A stretch of DNA of 64,000 nt from Dillenia suffruticosa (lineage: Eukaryota > Streptophyta > Magnoliopsida > Dilleniales > Dilleniaceae). The position numbers and the translations under genes were made by a program. The first letter of the stretch is position 1, and every line of letters begins with the position of its first letter. Shown here piece by piece: positions 12,030 to 26,700 of this stretch. The notes beneath the pieces are model-generated. The model was not told where the DNA came from and ran no database searches. It saw only the letters and a list, made by a program, of their open reading frames with translations. Location: contig JAVTVX010000016.1 of the NCBI GenBank assembly GCA_033439265.1, forward strand, positions 19,948,701 through 20,012,700. Direction: 5' to 3'.

Positions 12030-15000
12030 TCATGAAGGAGGAGGACGTGGTAGTCGTTTTGCAATTTCCTGCCAAATGAAGAGACATGTTAGTAGTCCCT
12101 ACAGAGAGCTACAAATAAGGCCAAACAGAAAAATGAAGATTCAGCGCTTTTTTTTTTTTTGGAAGAATATTTGTGCCAATTATCTTGATATTCACAGAAA
12201 GCCAATTAAGAGGATAGGAAGTTGTCATCCAAATGAGGCCTAAGAGTGCTTAAAGCTTAAAAATATATGTTAATTTGTAATAATCTAGCTGATGCTAACA
12301 GCATATTTTCTGGAGAGGGAGAGAGAGAGAGAGAAGTCTCACAGAGCAGACAAATAGACAATAAATCTTATCATAGTAACCAAAATTATATTGGCGTCAT
12401 GATAGCTTTATGTTGAACCAGAAAAATGTGTTAGAATATAACCATTCTGTACCTCAAACAGCTCATTGATATTATCAGCCGTCTTTGCAGATGTTTCAAT
12501 GAAAAACATCCCATTCTTCTCAGCATAATCCATGCCATCCTACAAAAGTTAAGTTAATCAGGGAAAACCAAAACCACAAGTAGCTCACACACACACACAC
12601 ACACAGAGAAAGAAAGAAGCACAAGATGAGGCCACGCATAATATGCCACTCACTTGAGCTGGTACTTCTTGCTTCTCTTGAAGATCAGCTTTGTTACCAA
12701 CTAAAGCCATGACTATATCAGGGCTCCCATGTTTCTGTAGTTCCTGAAAATTGCTCAAATTTACTGATTAATTGGAAACGCATTTCAAAATAAAACCTAA
12801 TTAAATCATGATAAGTTGAGGCTTGCTTGAAGTTTAGGTAGCATAACAAAGATGCTAAAATGCTAAATAGAGAAAAGCTTAGCACAAACTGACAATAGAG
12901 TATCTCAACATTCAGAGATGCATTTTCTTTCCCATATTGAATCATATATGTGTTCAGAAATAAACAAATAAAAATTTTAGTAGTTTGTTTTATTCCCCAT
13001 CCCACAACACAACTACCATATTCAGCCAAACAAGACCAGGCACTGAGAACAAGCATCAGCTAAATATTCTTTACAATCTCAGGTTGGAATCAAAGTACCA
13101 TAAAGAATTAGGCACCATCTTGATAAAACCATACTCCATGCTTGTTATCACACAAAAAGGAGGCCCTGGGGAGAATAGACATACTTTGACCATCCAGCGG
13201 GATTATGAATTCCTGATTTTTAGCTATTCACCCATTTCAGGTTGCTGATAGACAAGACTGATGGGAATTTTATCTCCAGACTAAGAAATGAAATCTAGCA
13301 CAAGTGCATCACCCAGCAGCACGGAGTAAACATATATTACATCAAAATTTAGACGAGCTTGACCAAAAAAAAAAAAAACCATTAAAAGTGCATTTGCAAG
13401 TCTGGAGAATTACTTATTTTGCTAATTTGAATGTTGCAGGTAATTCTCTCTTGTCCAGAATTGAGATGATTAATAAAGGGTTCACCCAATCCACAAAGTG
13501 CTCTCTGGCTTTGTGCGGTGGTAGGGGGAGGGTGAGCGTATATGTACGCAGCCTTCCTCTTGCATTTTTTGCAAAGAGTTTGTTTCCACGCATCAACCCA
13601 TGATCTCAATGTCACAAAGGAGCAGCTCCACCGTTGCGCCAAGGTTCGACCTCAATTGAGATGATTAATCAACAATGTTAATAAGTTATGAGCACAGACA
13701 CCTTTGTAACTTTTGGGAAGAGCAAAAATCTGTTAGACTTAGTGACTAGGTAAAGAGTTGACATCACCTGCTGCTTCTATAATGGGTTTACAGAATTATC
13801 ACAAATCTTTGCGCTCTCCAATTTCTAACTTTTAAAAAACACTGATTCAGTATATCATCTCTTCAATACACTGGAAGGTCCCTTTCCACATGCTAAAATG
13901 ATCTTAATCTATTTTCCACTGATTGCATCCTCAATAAGTCACTCTAAGCTATAAACAGCAAGACAAACGAGGATACAACAGTATGGCATGGACTGGCATA
14001 ACATATTGCCATTTCATACCCAATTTGATAAGCTTTTGGTCTACCAATGGTTATAGCTTCCAAAATTTTCCAACCAACTAGAAAGAACATATTATGTGGT
14101 CTAGATGCAGATTATAATGATCCCCCACAACCAAACATAAATAATAAATAAATAAAGCAGTACTTATCGCTTGCCCCTGAACAAATGAAACCATGGGGAT
14201 AAAGCACTCAAAATCTAGTGAAGAAGATAAGGAAAAAGAATCATGACATTATTTCCTACAAAATCTGATGACTGGCTCATCTTGCACCTGTAAGAAGAGT
14301 ACCTTAACCCAGTATTGTGCTTTATTAAAAGATTCTGGGCTCGTAATGTCATAGACAACAACTGCAACTCCAGCGCCTCTGTAGTAAAGTGGTGCTAATG
14401 CAGCATATCTAACAGTGAACAGTTAACATGTATCAATCTCAATGAAAAAAAAATCGAGAACTTAATCCACTTCTGGTAATAAAAACACGAATTAAAATTC
14501 TCCAGAACATTGTCAAGAAAATTCAGTCACTGTCCATTCAAAAACAATACCTCTCTTGTCCAGCAGTGTCCCATATTTCAAACTTAACTGTGGTCGAGTC
14601 TTGCAAGGCTATTGTCTGTGACAAGAATGATGCTCCAACAGTCACCTGAAACCTCACAATTAGTACTGACAGATTATTAAACTATACACAAGAAAGTTGA
14701 TAATACACAAATTGTCATTTTTATTGTTGATATTATGATTTGATTTTGGATTGGTTAGTGCCCTAATAATTGTTTTTATGACATTTTTATTTTTAGGGGT
14801 CAAAAATTGAAGATCGGATCAAATGAGGTTAAAGAGACATTTTTGGAACTAAATAGTTCAAGATTTCAAATTGGGCCTACAAAGGAAAGGAAGAAACCTC
14901 TAGAATGGAAACTTTATTTTAGTAAAATTTTACTTCAAATAAAATTGTTTAAAGGAGTGAATTGTTTCCTATTTTTTAGAGGAGAATCTTTTTGACATCT

Positions 15001-18000
15001 AGGTCACCACAAGAAAACTTCTAATTTGCCTTGGGAGCCTCACATCTATATATATATGCTTCTACAATGTGGACAGCACTATTCATCATTCCAAGAAGCA
15101 GGAGGCGGCTGCTGCTTCCTTCCTTCAAAGACAATTTTTTTTCTTTTTTTTTTTTAGTTTTTCTTAGGGACTCACCACTATGAGTAGCTAGTTTCTTTTT
15201 TGATTCAAGAGAAATTTCATTGATTGTCTTCACTGTGAGATTATGTACTTTATTTAAATTCTTGCATTTTTAATTCAAGTATTCGTCGATTTTTGGTTTA
15301 TTTTTATGAAAGATTGGTATTGGTTAATCTGATAATTTAATTCAATATCAATTTTTCTATAGCATCCAGAATTTCAGTGATCCGTAATTGTCATGAATGA
15401 ATAGTACGAGTAGCAAATAGATTATTTATATTTATGGGTCGTTGCCGATATTCATTTTAACCTATGAAATTGATGGAACAAAATCAAATAATTGTACGGC
15501 TATCTGGTTATTTGTATTTTGGTTTAACTGTTTTTACAGAACTTAATGCTATCATTATATTGATATGGAACGCTATCGTGCCCAATCGATTAATAATAAA
15601 TTTTGATTGGATGCTGGGTTTAGTCAATTAATTTAGGAAAACGCAAGATTTATTACAGCTATCCTAATAAATCTAAAGTTAAATGCTTGAGTCGTAAGAA
15701 TAACATTAACCAATGATCAATGAAACAATCAAATGTGTGAACCCTTGGATCGGATATTTAGCACATTGAATTTCTTCTCCAATTTTTAGTAATTTTTGCA
15801 TATTTGATTTGGCTTTTAATTTTAGGTTTTTATTTTTGAGTTAGGAATTTATTTTATAAACTCCCCCCATTTTATTTTTAACCATAACTAAGAAGTTAAA
15901 TCAATATAATTCCTATGGGATTCGACCTAATACCACTATTGCTACAAGTTATTGCATTGGGGGATCAGTATTAATTTTGAAGGGTTTCGACAACCCCGTC
16001 CAAATTTTGGCGCCATTGCCAGGGAACTATTTTAATTTTTTAGTTTGTATTTTTCACTTATTTACTGATTTTTGAAGAAGAAGAGGAAAAGATGAAAAAT
16101 CATGAAAGGACTATGAAAGAGTTGGCTACACCAGATCTGAATCAACAACTACTATGCATGGAGTACCCAGCTTTTGAGGTAAGTTACTCAAATCTTGAAA
16201 ATCACATTTCTGAACTAACTGCTTTGGTTCGTCAGTTAGCTATAGGGCAATTGCAGGTAGCTAAGGTTTGTGGCATATATTCAATTCCGGGGCATCCTAT
16301 GGATATTTGTCCATCTTTACAAGAAGATTCCACTCAACAAGTAAATGTCGTAGGAGGATTTCCTAATCAATCTCAACGTATGTATGACCTTTTCTCCAAC
16401 TATTATAATCTCGAATGGACGGATCACCCAAATCTGAGCTATGGAAATCAAGGAGGACAGCCAAGATATGCATCCCAAGTTTTTGACGGATCACCACCAG
16501 CACCTTCACAATCTTCTAATTCAAGTATGTTTTTAGAAGATATTGTAAAAGCTCTCGCGACTAACACTCAACAATTTCAACAGGAAATGAGAGCAAGTAT
16601 ACAGGATTTGGGGAATCAAATCACTCAACTGGCAACCTCGCTTAGCAACTTGAAAGCTCGAACCTCAGGGAAACTACCTTCACAAACGGTAGTAAACCCT
16701 AAAGAGAATATCAGCACAATAACGTTAAGAAGTGAGAAGGAATTTCATTTGAATTTCACTCCATCTAAGAAGGCGAATGAAGGAAAGGATATGGACAAGG
16801 AAGATGAACACAAGTTTGAGGAATCCAAGACGGATGAATATGAGAAAGAAATAGTGACTATAAGGGGTCATGAGATGGGTGAGAATGCATGTGATATCAT
16901 CAAAAGAACTCTACCCGAAAAATATGCAGATCCAGATATGTTCACTCTACCTTATACTATTGGTAAGAAAAAAATAGAGCATGCCATGCTAGATTTAGGA
17001 GCACCTGTTAATATCATGTCTTACTCAATTTATAGTGCTCTGAAATTGGGTCCTTTAAAAGAAACTGTGGTTGTTATTCAGTTAGTTAACCATTCTTATG
17101 TTTACCCAGAAGGTATTGTTAAAGATGTTTTGGTACAGGTTAACGAATTAATTTTTCTAACTGATTTTTACATCTTGAAAATGGAAAGAGACACTATCAC
17201 AGATTCAGCTCCATTTCTATTAGGACAACCATTCATGAAGACGGCAAAGGCTAAAATAGATGTGGATGAAGGTACTCTCTCCGTCAAGTTCGACGGCGAG
17301 ATTGTTAAATTTATTGTTTTTGATCATATGAAGTACCCAAATAAGTGTCAATCAATTTGTTATACTGATATTTTTTATTTAATTGTGCAGGAAATTTGTG
17401 AAGAAAAATGTGATATTGATTTTAAATTGAATGCACAATTAGAGATGGAAGGAAAGTCATATGAGCCTCCCAAAGTGAAGTTGAAGCCTCCTTGAAAAGA
17501 AACAAGTGGAGAACGTCGAGCATAAAGACTTTAAACAATTGCGCTTGTTGGGAGGCAACCCAAACATTTTTTTAGTTGATTGTAGATTTTTTATTTTGGG
17601 TATTATCTAATAACATTTGTTCCTTTTTTATAGATTTATTTTTTTTAGGTGTCTAAGAGGAAGAATTATGAGAGTTGTAGTTACCCAAATCAAGAAACAA
17701 ACAGAATGAAGTGCAAAAAAAAAAATGGATAGAAGCAGTCATGATGTTAAGGCATGATCACACGGTTTTCAGAAGGAAATTCAAAAGTGGGCAGAAGCAG
17801 TCTTTTCTTTAGGCATGATCACGCGATTTTCAGTAGACTCCAAATTCACTTCACACTTTATAATTTCATCGTATAAGCACCCATTCATTCAAAACCTCCA
17901 AAATTCAAACCCACATTGCCTTAAAATTGTCAAATCCAATCCTCTCCACAAAGAAATCCTTAGACTTAAATTTACCCATCCCGCGGTTCCTTCACAGCAG

Positions 18001-21000
18001 CAAAGACCATCAATTTCAGTCGATCATCCTAGGGGAGTTTCTTTCCTTTCTCTTTCTTTTCATTGTCTTGCTTTTATATGTTGCATTAGGATAATTTTAT
18101 GAGTGTTGTTACTAGTTTAAAATTGTGCCTAAATCTCTTACCTTTTGCATACATTGAGGACAATGTAGTATTTAGGTGCGGGGGAGAATTTTCATGCCAA
18201 CGTCAATTCTTTTATTCTTCTTTGGAACTTCATACTCTCTGGATTTTGTTAGATAATGATTTTGAGTTAGTATGTATTGTTGATTTGAGTTTGAAATGCA
18301 TAAAAAAGATAAGCGTGATTAGTTATTTTTGAATAAATTGTTTTAAGTATTCCCATTGATCTTAATAATTGAATCGATTGAAAATGTGATAAATTTGATA
18401 CAAATTAAACACCTTTTGTGAGCTTTTGAGCCTTAAGAGCATACGTCATCTTTGTTTTATTTTTTTTTTTATGAGTGTTTATCAATCATAGTATGTTTAT
18501 TCTAGAACTTACTTTGCTATACTTTTTGAGACCACGTCAATGAATTCATGCATTAATATGATAGGGGCATTTAGGTTTACCCTTTTTAACTTTCGAAAAA
18601 AGACCTTCTATGCATAATATTTTCCCTAATGAAACCCTTTGAGGTTATACCCATTTTCTTTACTTTAACCACATTAATTGACACATAGCCTTCTTTTTAC
18701 GCTTAACCCTCTTTTTGATCCTTATATCAAAGAAGCATGCGCATAGATTGAGTGGTTATTTACAAAGGGAATGGAATACTTCTATTGTGGGAATTATTTT
18801 TGGGGAAGTCAATTATACGATTGGGATGAGTTGCATATGCTCCATATTTTCATTCATCCCCAAATCGATTGTGCTTCAAAAAAAAAAAAAAAGGGAAGCG
18901 AAAAGGGCAGAAAATGAAAGAAAAAAGAAGAAAAAAAAATTCCTAGAATTTGGAAATGGGAAAATGCAAAAGTTTGATTGAAAAATAAAATGTTCTTGAT
19001 TGAGTTATCTTTTTTGGGTTGATTGTGTTTCATGATATGGGATATAGGGGATATGATCTTGTGATTCTTGACATGCTTCTTTGACATATTTATTACACAT
19101 CACATTTATCCTTTTTATTCTACATTTACCCAAGCCACGTTACAACCCTTACAAAGACCCCCGGATTTTTGTTTTGAATTCATATAGTGGTGGTAGAGAT
19201 TTGATAAATAAGCAAACTTATAGTAATAGCATACTTTGATTTGATTGAGTTATTGATAAATTCTCTTAAACACTTTGAGTATATAAAGTGAACTCCTTAC
19301 GAGGGTATTGAATCTTGATACATTGAATGAGATTGTTGAATTTGATGAGATGCTTATATTTTCTTTTAAAGTTATGATACTATGATCACTTGTTCTCCGG
19401 ATTGTTGTTTCAGCTTGAATTTTTTGACGTGTGCTGATTTGGATTGTTTGCAGATAAATTGAAGGAGTGGAATGAGTGAAGAAAAAAATAGTTGTGTGAT
19501 ATTAATCTAGTGAATGCTTGAGGACAAACATTGGTTTGATGTGGGGGAATTTGATAATACACAAATTGTCATTTTTATTGTTAATATTATGGTTTGATTT
19601 TGGATTGGTTAGTATCCTAATAATTGTTTTTATGACATTTTTATTTTTAGGGATAAAAAATTAGAGATCGTATCAAAATGGGGTTAAAGAGACATTTTTG
19701 AAGCTAAATAGTTCAAGATTTCAAATTGAGCCTACAAAGGAAAGGAAGAAACCTCTAGAATGGAAACTTTATTTTAGTAGAATTTTACTTCAAGTAAAAT
19801 TGTTTAAAGGAATGAATTGTTTCCTATTTTTTAGAGGAGAATCTTTTTGACATCTAGATCATCACAAGAAAACTTCTAATTTGCCTTGGGAGCCTCACAT
19901 CTATATATATGCTTCTACAATGTGGACAGCACTATTCATCATTCCAAGAAGCAGGAGGCGGCTGCTGCTTCCTTCCTTCAAAGACAATTTTTTTTCTTTT
20001 TTTTTTTTAGTTTTTCTTAGGGACTCACCACCATGAGTAACTAGTTTCTTTTCTGATTGAAGGAAAATTTCATTGATTGTCTTCATTATGAGGTTATATA
20101 CTTTATTTAAATTATTGTATTTTTAATTCAAGTATTCGTCGATTTTTTATTTATTTTTATGAATGATTGGTATTGGTTAATTTGACAATTTAATTCAATA
20201 TCAATTTTTCTACTGCATCCAGAATTTCAGTGATTCGTAATTGTCATGAATGAATAGTACGAGTAACAAATAGGTTATTTATTTTTATGGGTTATTGCCG
20301 ATATTCATTTTAACCAAAGGAATCGAAGGAACAAAATCGAATAATTGTATGACTATCCTGGTTATTTGTATTTTGGTTTAACTGTTTTCACAGAACTTAA
20401 TGTTGTCATTATATTGATATGGAACGCTATCGTGTCCAATCGATTAATGATAAATTTTGATTGAATGTTGGGTTTAGTCAATTAATTTAGGAAAACGCAA
20501 GATTTATTACGGCTATCCTAATAAATCTAAAGTTAAATGCTTGAGTTGTAAGAATAACATTTTTTAACCAATGATCAATGAAACAATCAAATGTATGAAC
20601 CCTTGGATCGGATGTTTAGCACATTGAATTTTTTCTCCAATTTTTAGTAATTTTTGCATATTTGATTTGTCTTTTAATTTTAGGTTTTTATTTTTGAGTT
20701 AGAAATTTATTTTATAAACTTCCCCATTTTATTTTTAGTTATAACTAAGAAGTTAAATCAACATAATTCCCGTGGGATTCGACCTGGTACCACTATTGCT
20801 ACAAGTTGTATTGGGGGGATCAGTGTTAATTTTGAAGGGATTCGACAACCCGTCCAAAAGTCACTTGGTTCATACAGGGTATAACCTGCTAACGGTAAAA
20901 TGAAAGGCGGACAGAAGCATATGGCTAATTTACAATTTCTGTCAAGTGATATATTGGGCAAGAATAGGTTCTCACCTTGGATGTTGGATCAAACTGACCT

Positions 21001-23723
21001 CGAACAAAGCGAAGAACAATACAACTCTTCCCAACACCAGAATCTCCTAATAGCACAAGCTGCACAAGGTAATTTGAGTCATTAGTTATAGGCATTTACC
21101 TTTTTCCTGTAAGCGAGAGAACAAATATGAGAAAATCTGTCAAGCACTAGTACCTCTACATATGCATTTATAAAGAATAAAACAAATGACAATTAGAAAA
21201 AGAAGGTGAACCCATCTTCTAAAGCATAACCAAAGAGATTGTTGCAAAGCCAAAAATGAAGTGGGAAATTTTGATGGATAAAATTATTAGCAAGAGGACA
21301 CCAAGGATTCAGCCATATTTGTTTAAGATGGATGAATGCAAGATATGAAGTTGAAAGGTGAAACTACAGCTACTTTGAAACCAACAGGCCTTCCCATTGA
21401 CTTCAATAAACTCTTGATAGCTCTTTTCTTCTCAGCCAAATAATGGTATATCACATTTGTGTTACACGAACTTAGGCCATTGAGATGGCGCAACTGCCTT
21501 GTTCTTGTCACTGAAAGACTTCTATCATCTATGAGAGCCACAATGGCAACCCTGGCCTGGTCTCCTCAAAATAGGTCCAGCTCATTCTTGTATGTAACAT
21601 ACCCTAGTACATGCATGCTTGTCTTTAAGAAATAATAGATTTCAAGTCCACTAATTGTTGAAATGAAGGAGAATTATGGATCCTCTTTGCAAGCCATCAA
21701 AGGGTCAGACTTTTCCTGTTTTTAAGTCCAGTCTGTCTAGCCCATTTAGGGACCCAAATTGGGCCCTAAATGGGCTCAGCCTGTGGGCATCTGCTGGGTC
21801 CTTTAGAACCCAGACTTTTTCATCTCAAAGGGGCCCATAAAGGGCCCCAACAGCTCCTTCAAGGAGCTGTTGGGTCTGCCCCAACGGCTAGTAAAATCTA
21901 GCCGTTGGGGACAGCCCCAACGGCCAGAAAAGGAAAGGGCAGTGCCCTCTCCATTCTCTTTTTTCTCTTTAGCTCTCTCTCTCCTCTTTCTCTATAAATA
22001 GGGCTTCTAGTGGCTCTTTGAAGGTATGAAAAAATGCTCACAAGTTGTATGCAAATTCTCTCAAAATATCAATGATATTTTGAATTTTTATTCAAAGTAT
22101 TTTGTACATTTGTTTTGCACAATTCAACACTAATATTGAAGGAAATCTGAGAAAGATGGGAATAAGTGACATGAGTTATTCAGAATACTACAAAAAAGGA
22201 GGGGCTGAGAGTTATAAAAGCTTTATGGTGTATATAGAAGTGGAAAGCAAAAAAATAAAATAAAATAAAATAAATAAATGAATAGTAAGATTAACGAGGT
22301 AATGCATGGGAAAGAAGGAACTAATAATCACAACGAAGTCAATCTTTTTTTTTTTCTTTTAAAAAAAAGATACATTAAAGAAAGTTCGCTGGCTTAACTT
22401 GATTCGTGTGGGTAAATAGACATCAGAAGAGAATTTATAAGCTGAAGCAACATTGCAACTAAAAAACTAAATGAATTCTGCTATGAAGGTGGTGCAAATC
22501 GCAATATGCATTTTTCATCGTGCAGCTGTTTTCCCATTTGACAGTCTGCCCCATGCCTATGTTCCATAACAAAACCACCAGTGTTTGCACAAGTAAATCA
22601 AAGCCCTCCATTCATTTTGACCATCATCAATAAGTGCTTTAATACATGTACAATCATGTAATTGCAGGCATTATTGGATCGAGCAAAAATAACATGCTGC
22701 ACACCCCTTAAATGAGTCTAATAAAGGGGATTCTCTTAACTAAACTCTAGAATTGAGCCACACACTATGCATGTGCATCTCATCACATCAGATATTTTTT
22801 ACAATAATTTGGTGTTTCCTTATTTTTCTTGCGACTCAATTATGTTGGCTTTTGTGTGAATGAGAGAGGGCATGGTTGACTATCTTCTGGGGAGAGAGAA
22901 AAAGGTAGAGGACACAGAGTTAATTGGGTTCATTTCACAGAGAGAGAGAGAGGGGGGGGGAGAAGCAGGAGAATGAGTGGTTGGCGGGGATTATCTATCC
23001 TATGGGAGGACCCACAAAGTCTTTTGCGCTTTGACACATATATTGTCCTTCCTTTCAGTTTCTTACTTAAAATATGACAAACCAAAATTTAGTTGTAACT
23101 TAATCCAAAATCCAAAATATGTGTAAAAGTTCAAACAACAAGGGGTTCTCTTAATCAAGAGTGGCTGAAGCCAATTTTTCTTTCTCTAATTAGTGGAGAG
23201 GAGAATTGCATCAATGAACACCCAGTGGAGCAATCCTACTATGCAAGAGCAGAGAAATATAACAAGAATCATAATGCCCAAGCTAACGACATCGCCCCAA
23301 ACTGAGTTGCATATATAAGCATCCCAAAATCCAAGCTAGCTATCCAAAAAATTACACATTTCTAATTTCCTTCAAAGGCCAGAGATTCTTGTTCTAAATA
23401 CCAAGTGTAATAACAAAACCAGCCACTACCCAGAAAGAATTAAAATAAAGCATACAGCCTCAAAAAACCTCCAACGCAGAGAACAATGTAAAACGAGATA
23501 GTTGATACCTCACTTCAAATGGCCAATTCGCATTTATCCTCTCCGTACAGCAAATTTTCCTACAAAAAGAAAAAGGAAAAAAAAAAGAAGAAGAAAGAAA
23601 CATTTCTCCAAATTCCTCATTAAAGAACCTTCCCACACAAAGAAGGCAGCTCTAGAAGGAGCTTTTACCCTCTAAACAGCTTTCCTTAGGCATGCCACCT
23701 ACCACTGCCAATCTATCTTCACG

Positions 23724-23774
<51 letters not shown>

Positions 23775-26700
23775 TAGACCAACTCTCATCCAAAACATCA
23801 TATTCAACTGCCCTACTCTCATCTGAATCCTATAAAGCATGTCAAAAAAGTTCTGGAAATGCTTGTCACTTGGTCTTGCTCATTTATTCAAATGGCACTG
23901 CACACCATTTTTTTTTTTTTTTTGCAAGGGTGTTTACCTGGCATCCTGAAATGTAATAGGCTGAGAGAACTTAGAAAATAATCCATTTAAAAGAACCCAT
24001 CCACACTTACAATCAGGTCAAAACAAACTAAACACTGTATCACCTGCCTGAATTCTCAGCATGTTGTTAAGTCCATACACTCATTTTAATGGTCTTTCAT
24101 AGACCAACCACAGGAATCCCAATTAATATTCATCATACTCCTGAAAAGATCATCTTGTAATCATAAAATTTAGAAATCACCTTTCTCCATGAGGATCCTA
24201 TTATTCATGAATTTTGAAAAGTATTCTTTGAAGTCCACATGAGATTAACCAAATTCTTCATCCATTTTAGGCTGTTTCATTTGCTCAAATCAAATCATAT
24301 CTCTCTCACTTAAGAAACCCCTTCGATAGTCCATGGTTTCTTCCACTCACTAAACCAACAATAGAGACACAGGGTATACATGTGGAGGTTAAATAATGTT
24401 TTCTGCCTCCTCAAACAAGTAACCCTCTTTCCAGCAGCCAACTTCTACTCAAAACACTTCAACCGTGAGGGCACAGACACACTTATCCACCAGTTGATGC
24501 AAAGGGAGGCCCACTTACAGCATAGGTAAGGACCACCAAGCAACCAAAAATGCTAGCAAAACTCTCACTCTCCAACTCCTGCCCTAGAGAATGAGGTCAT
24601 TTTAATTTTTAAAAAAAATGGTAGTAGCTTTTGTAAGATATCTTCTTTTCAATTAATCTCAAATTTTTACGCTGCAATTGCAAGCCTTACTTTCCTTTCA
24701 GTCACTTCTTCTTGATCTTCTTTGAAAAATAATTCAGAAGAAAAGGATTGAGACCAGACTAAACTGTGAGTGGGAGAGTAAGGGAGGTTTAAAAAGTTCT
24801 GGACTTTCATAGATGTAGGATCCCAAATATGAAACATTTGTCATTCAAATGGATTCACAAAATAAATTTCCTGTTCAGAGGATCCATATGCCTAACTCAT
24901 TCTGGACCCTATTCAAAAAAAAAAAAAATACCAACTATTGTTTCAACCCCACATGCACCCTAGGTTTCCTCAATTTATAAGGTCAGTAATAGGAAAAATA
25001 ACATAACTAATCCACTACTATTCTACAAGATTATCTATCAACTCACAGAAATCACCATGGACATACATCAATAGACATTCCCATACCTTCTTACACAGAC
25101 ATAAAAATCATAGTCGATAGGTTATCATCCAACTCATCAATTACCCAGGATAATAATAGTCAGTTTCTGTTTTCCACAAGATTAACGATCTCAATGTTCC
25201 TCCAGTTCTCATTTTGGGCAATTTTAATCACTAGCTTTTGGAAAAGAATCTTACAACACTAGGCTAAGAAAATACACCAAATCAATAATAACTACCAGAC
25301 CAGATAGATCTCAATATCAGTGGCAAGAACAAAGAATACCTCCTCAATTGTAGCTCATTCCTCAACATCAAAGCAAACCCATTTAAGAACTCAATACATT
25401 TCTAATGTACCCCTCGAATATGTCTTATCAAGACAGGTTACACTAGAAACTCAATCATCATAAAATCACTAGCTTTGGCTTGACATCATGCAATTACCCT
25501 CAGAATTACATGAGCAGGAGTATCCTTTCTGATAATCCAAATCATACATGAACCTCTCAGAATATACTTCCTGACAAAATGAATCATGGAAGATGAGAAA
25601 ATCAAAGAAAAACTACATGCGGTAACTACACCTCAAAAGTAGAGAATACTAAGTCATGACCTACACTTCTTGCAACTAGTACTTGGCAAGATACAACATT
25701 TGGTTTCTATTGATTTTGAAATGAACTTTGCTAACTAGCCGAAGTGACCAATAAGAGTTGTTGACTGTTTGGAAGAAGATGAAACTTGGTGCTAAATGGG
25801 CAAAGAAAAGAGATGCAGTTGAAGGGAATTAAAAGGGCCCAGACAAGGCAATATTTAAGGTACCAAGTTCACATTAATCTCTTTCTCAAGTGGCAAACTA
25901 GCCGTCATTAGATGCACAGTATCAGATACCTATTCAAGTGAGCTGAAATTATTAGCTACTATATCAAGAATTAGGTACTGCTAAATCTGCACCATAATTT
26001 GATTGTGATGGAGGACCTTTGACATGAATACTCTTAAAGCATGCAAAAATATAACAAGCTTCTTACAGTTGAATCAAAAGCACCACAATTTCAATCCCAT
26101 TTGTAATTATGAGCAAAACATTCTATTCGGCAACTATTTCCTCCAAAAGCTTAACCCTAAAATATTACTAGTCAAATTTAGGCCCTGTTCAAATAGATAT
26201 CCAGCAACATTGTTTAACAAGATAAAAACATTAGGTGACTACTAATACTATACACCAACACACCCAACCTGCCAAATTTTATTGGTCATTCCATTACATT
26301 GTACAACTTTTCAATCACCTATCAAATTGGATTCAGCATTTTCGGGCAATTGACCTTTTTGGTACAAACAACATTATTCTTAGCTAACTTTCGATGAGAT
26401 TGATAAAAAGCACACAAACCAAATACTAAACTGCATATCTATAATTCGCACCCAGAAACATTGTATTTCCCTAATTTTCTCCTTAGTTTCCTATTATAGC
26501 AAGTAAAAACCCTAAACCATCCATATAAACATAAAAATTCACTATATAAACATTGCCAACATACCTTCACACGCAGATTTTTCGAGTCAGACACGTTGTT
26601 AGCCCCTGAATTAAGTCCACCCGACCTCGCAGAACTCCTATCTACATAATCAATCACCATACAATCAGAAACACAAGTACGAAACCTAATTTGCACGATT

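Larger units (their letters stand above)
14698..20856 (+). mobile_element. Non-autonomous Ty3-like LTR retrotransposon inserted in RABF1 intron 3
   Basis: A 6159-bp element with two 1305-bp LTRs (14698-16002 and 19552-20856), both beginning TG and ending CA. It is flanked by the perfect 5-bp duplication AAAGT (14693-14697 and 20857-20861). A primer-binding site follows the 5' LTR and a purine tract precedes the 3' LTR. The interior has one long frame (gag remnant plus protease, 16092-17495); no reverse transcriptase, RNase H or integrase motif was found, so it must rely on enzymes of a relative. By eye the LTRs differ at roughly 5-6% of positions, mostly transitions. The element is antisense to RABF1. 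The style of its Gag/protease text suggests an Athila/Tat-like lineage, but this is inference. Confidence 0.95.

Noticed and set aside
12718-13642. Frames of 60-112 residues in RABF1 intron 5
   Set aside because: They overlap the Au-like SINE and intron sequence, with no conserved motif.
15021-15233. 70-residue frame in the LTR, repeated at 19901-20086
   Set aside because: It is the antisense of LTR sequence and appears twice only because the LTR does.
23652-23840. Serine/leucine-rich frame
   Set aside because: Produced by translation of the GA microsatellite. The same applies to the frames at 26894-27191, 35700-35966, 43413-43768 and 63464-63701.
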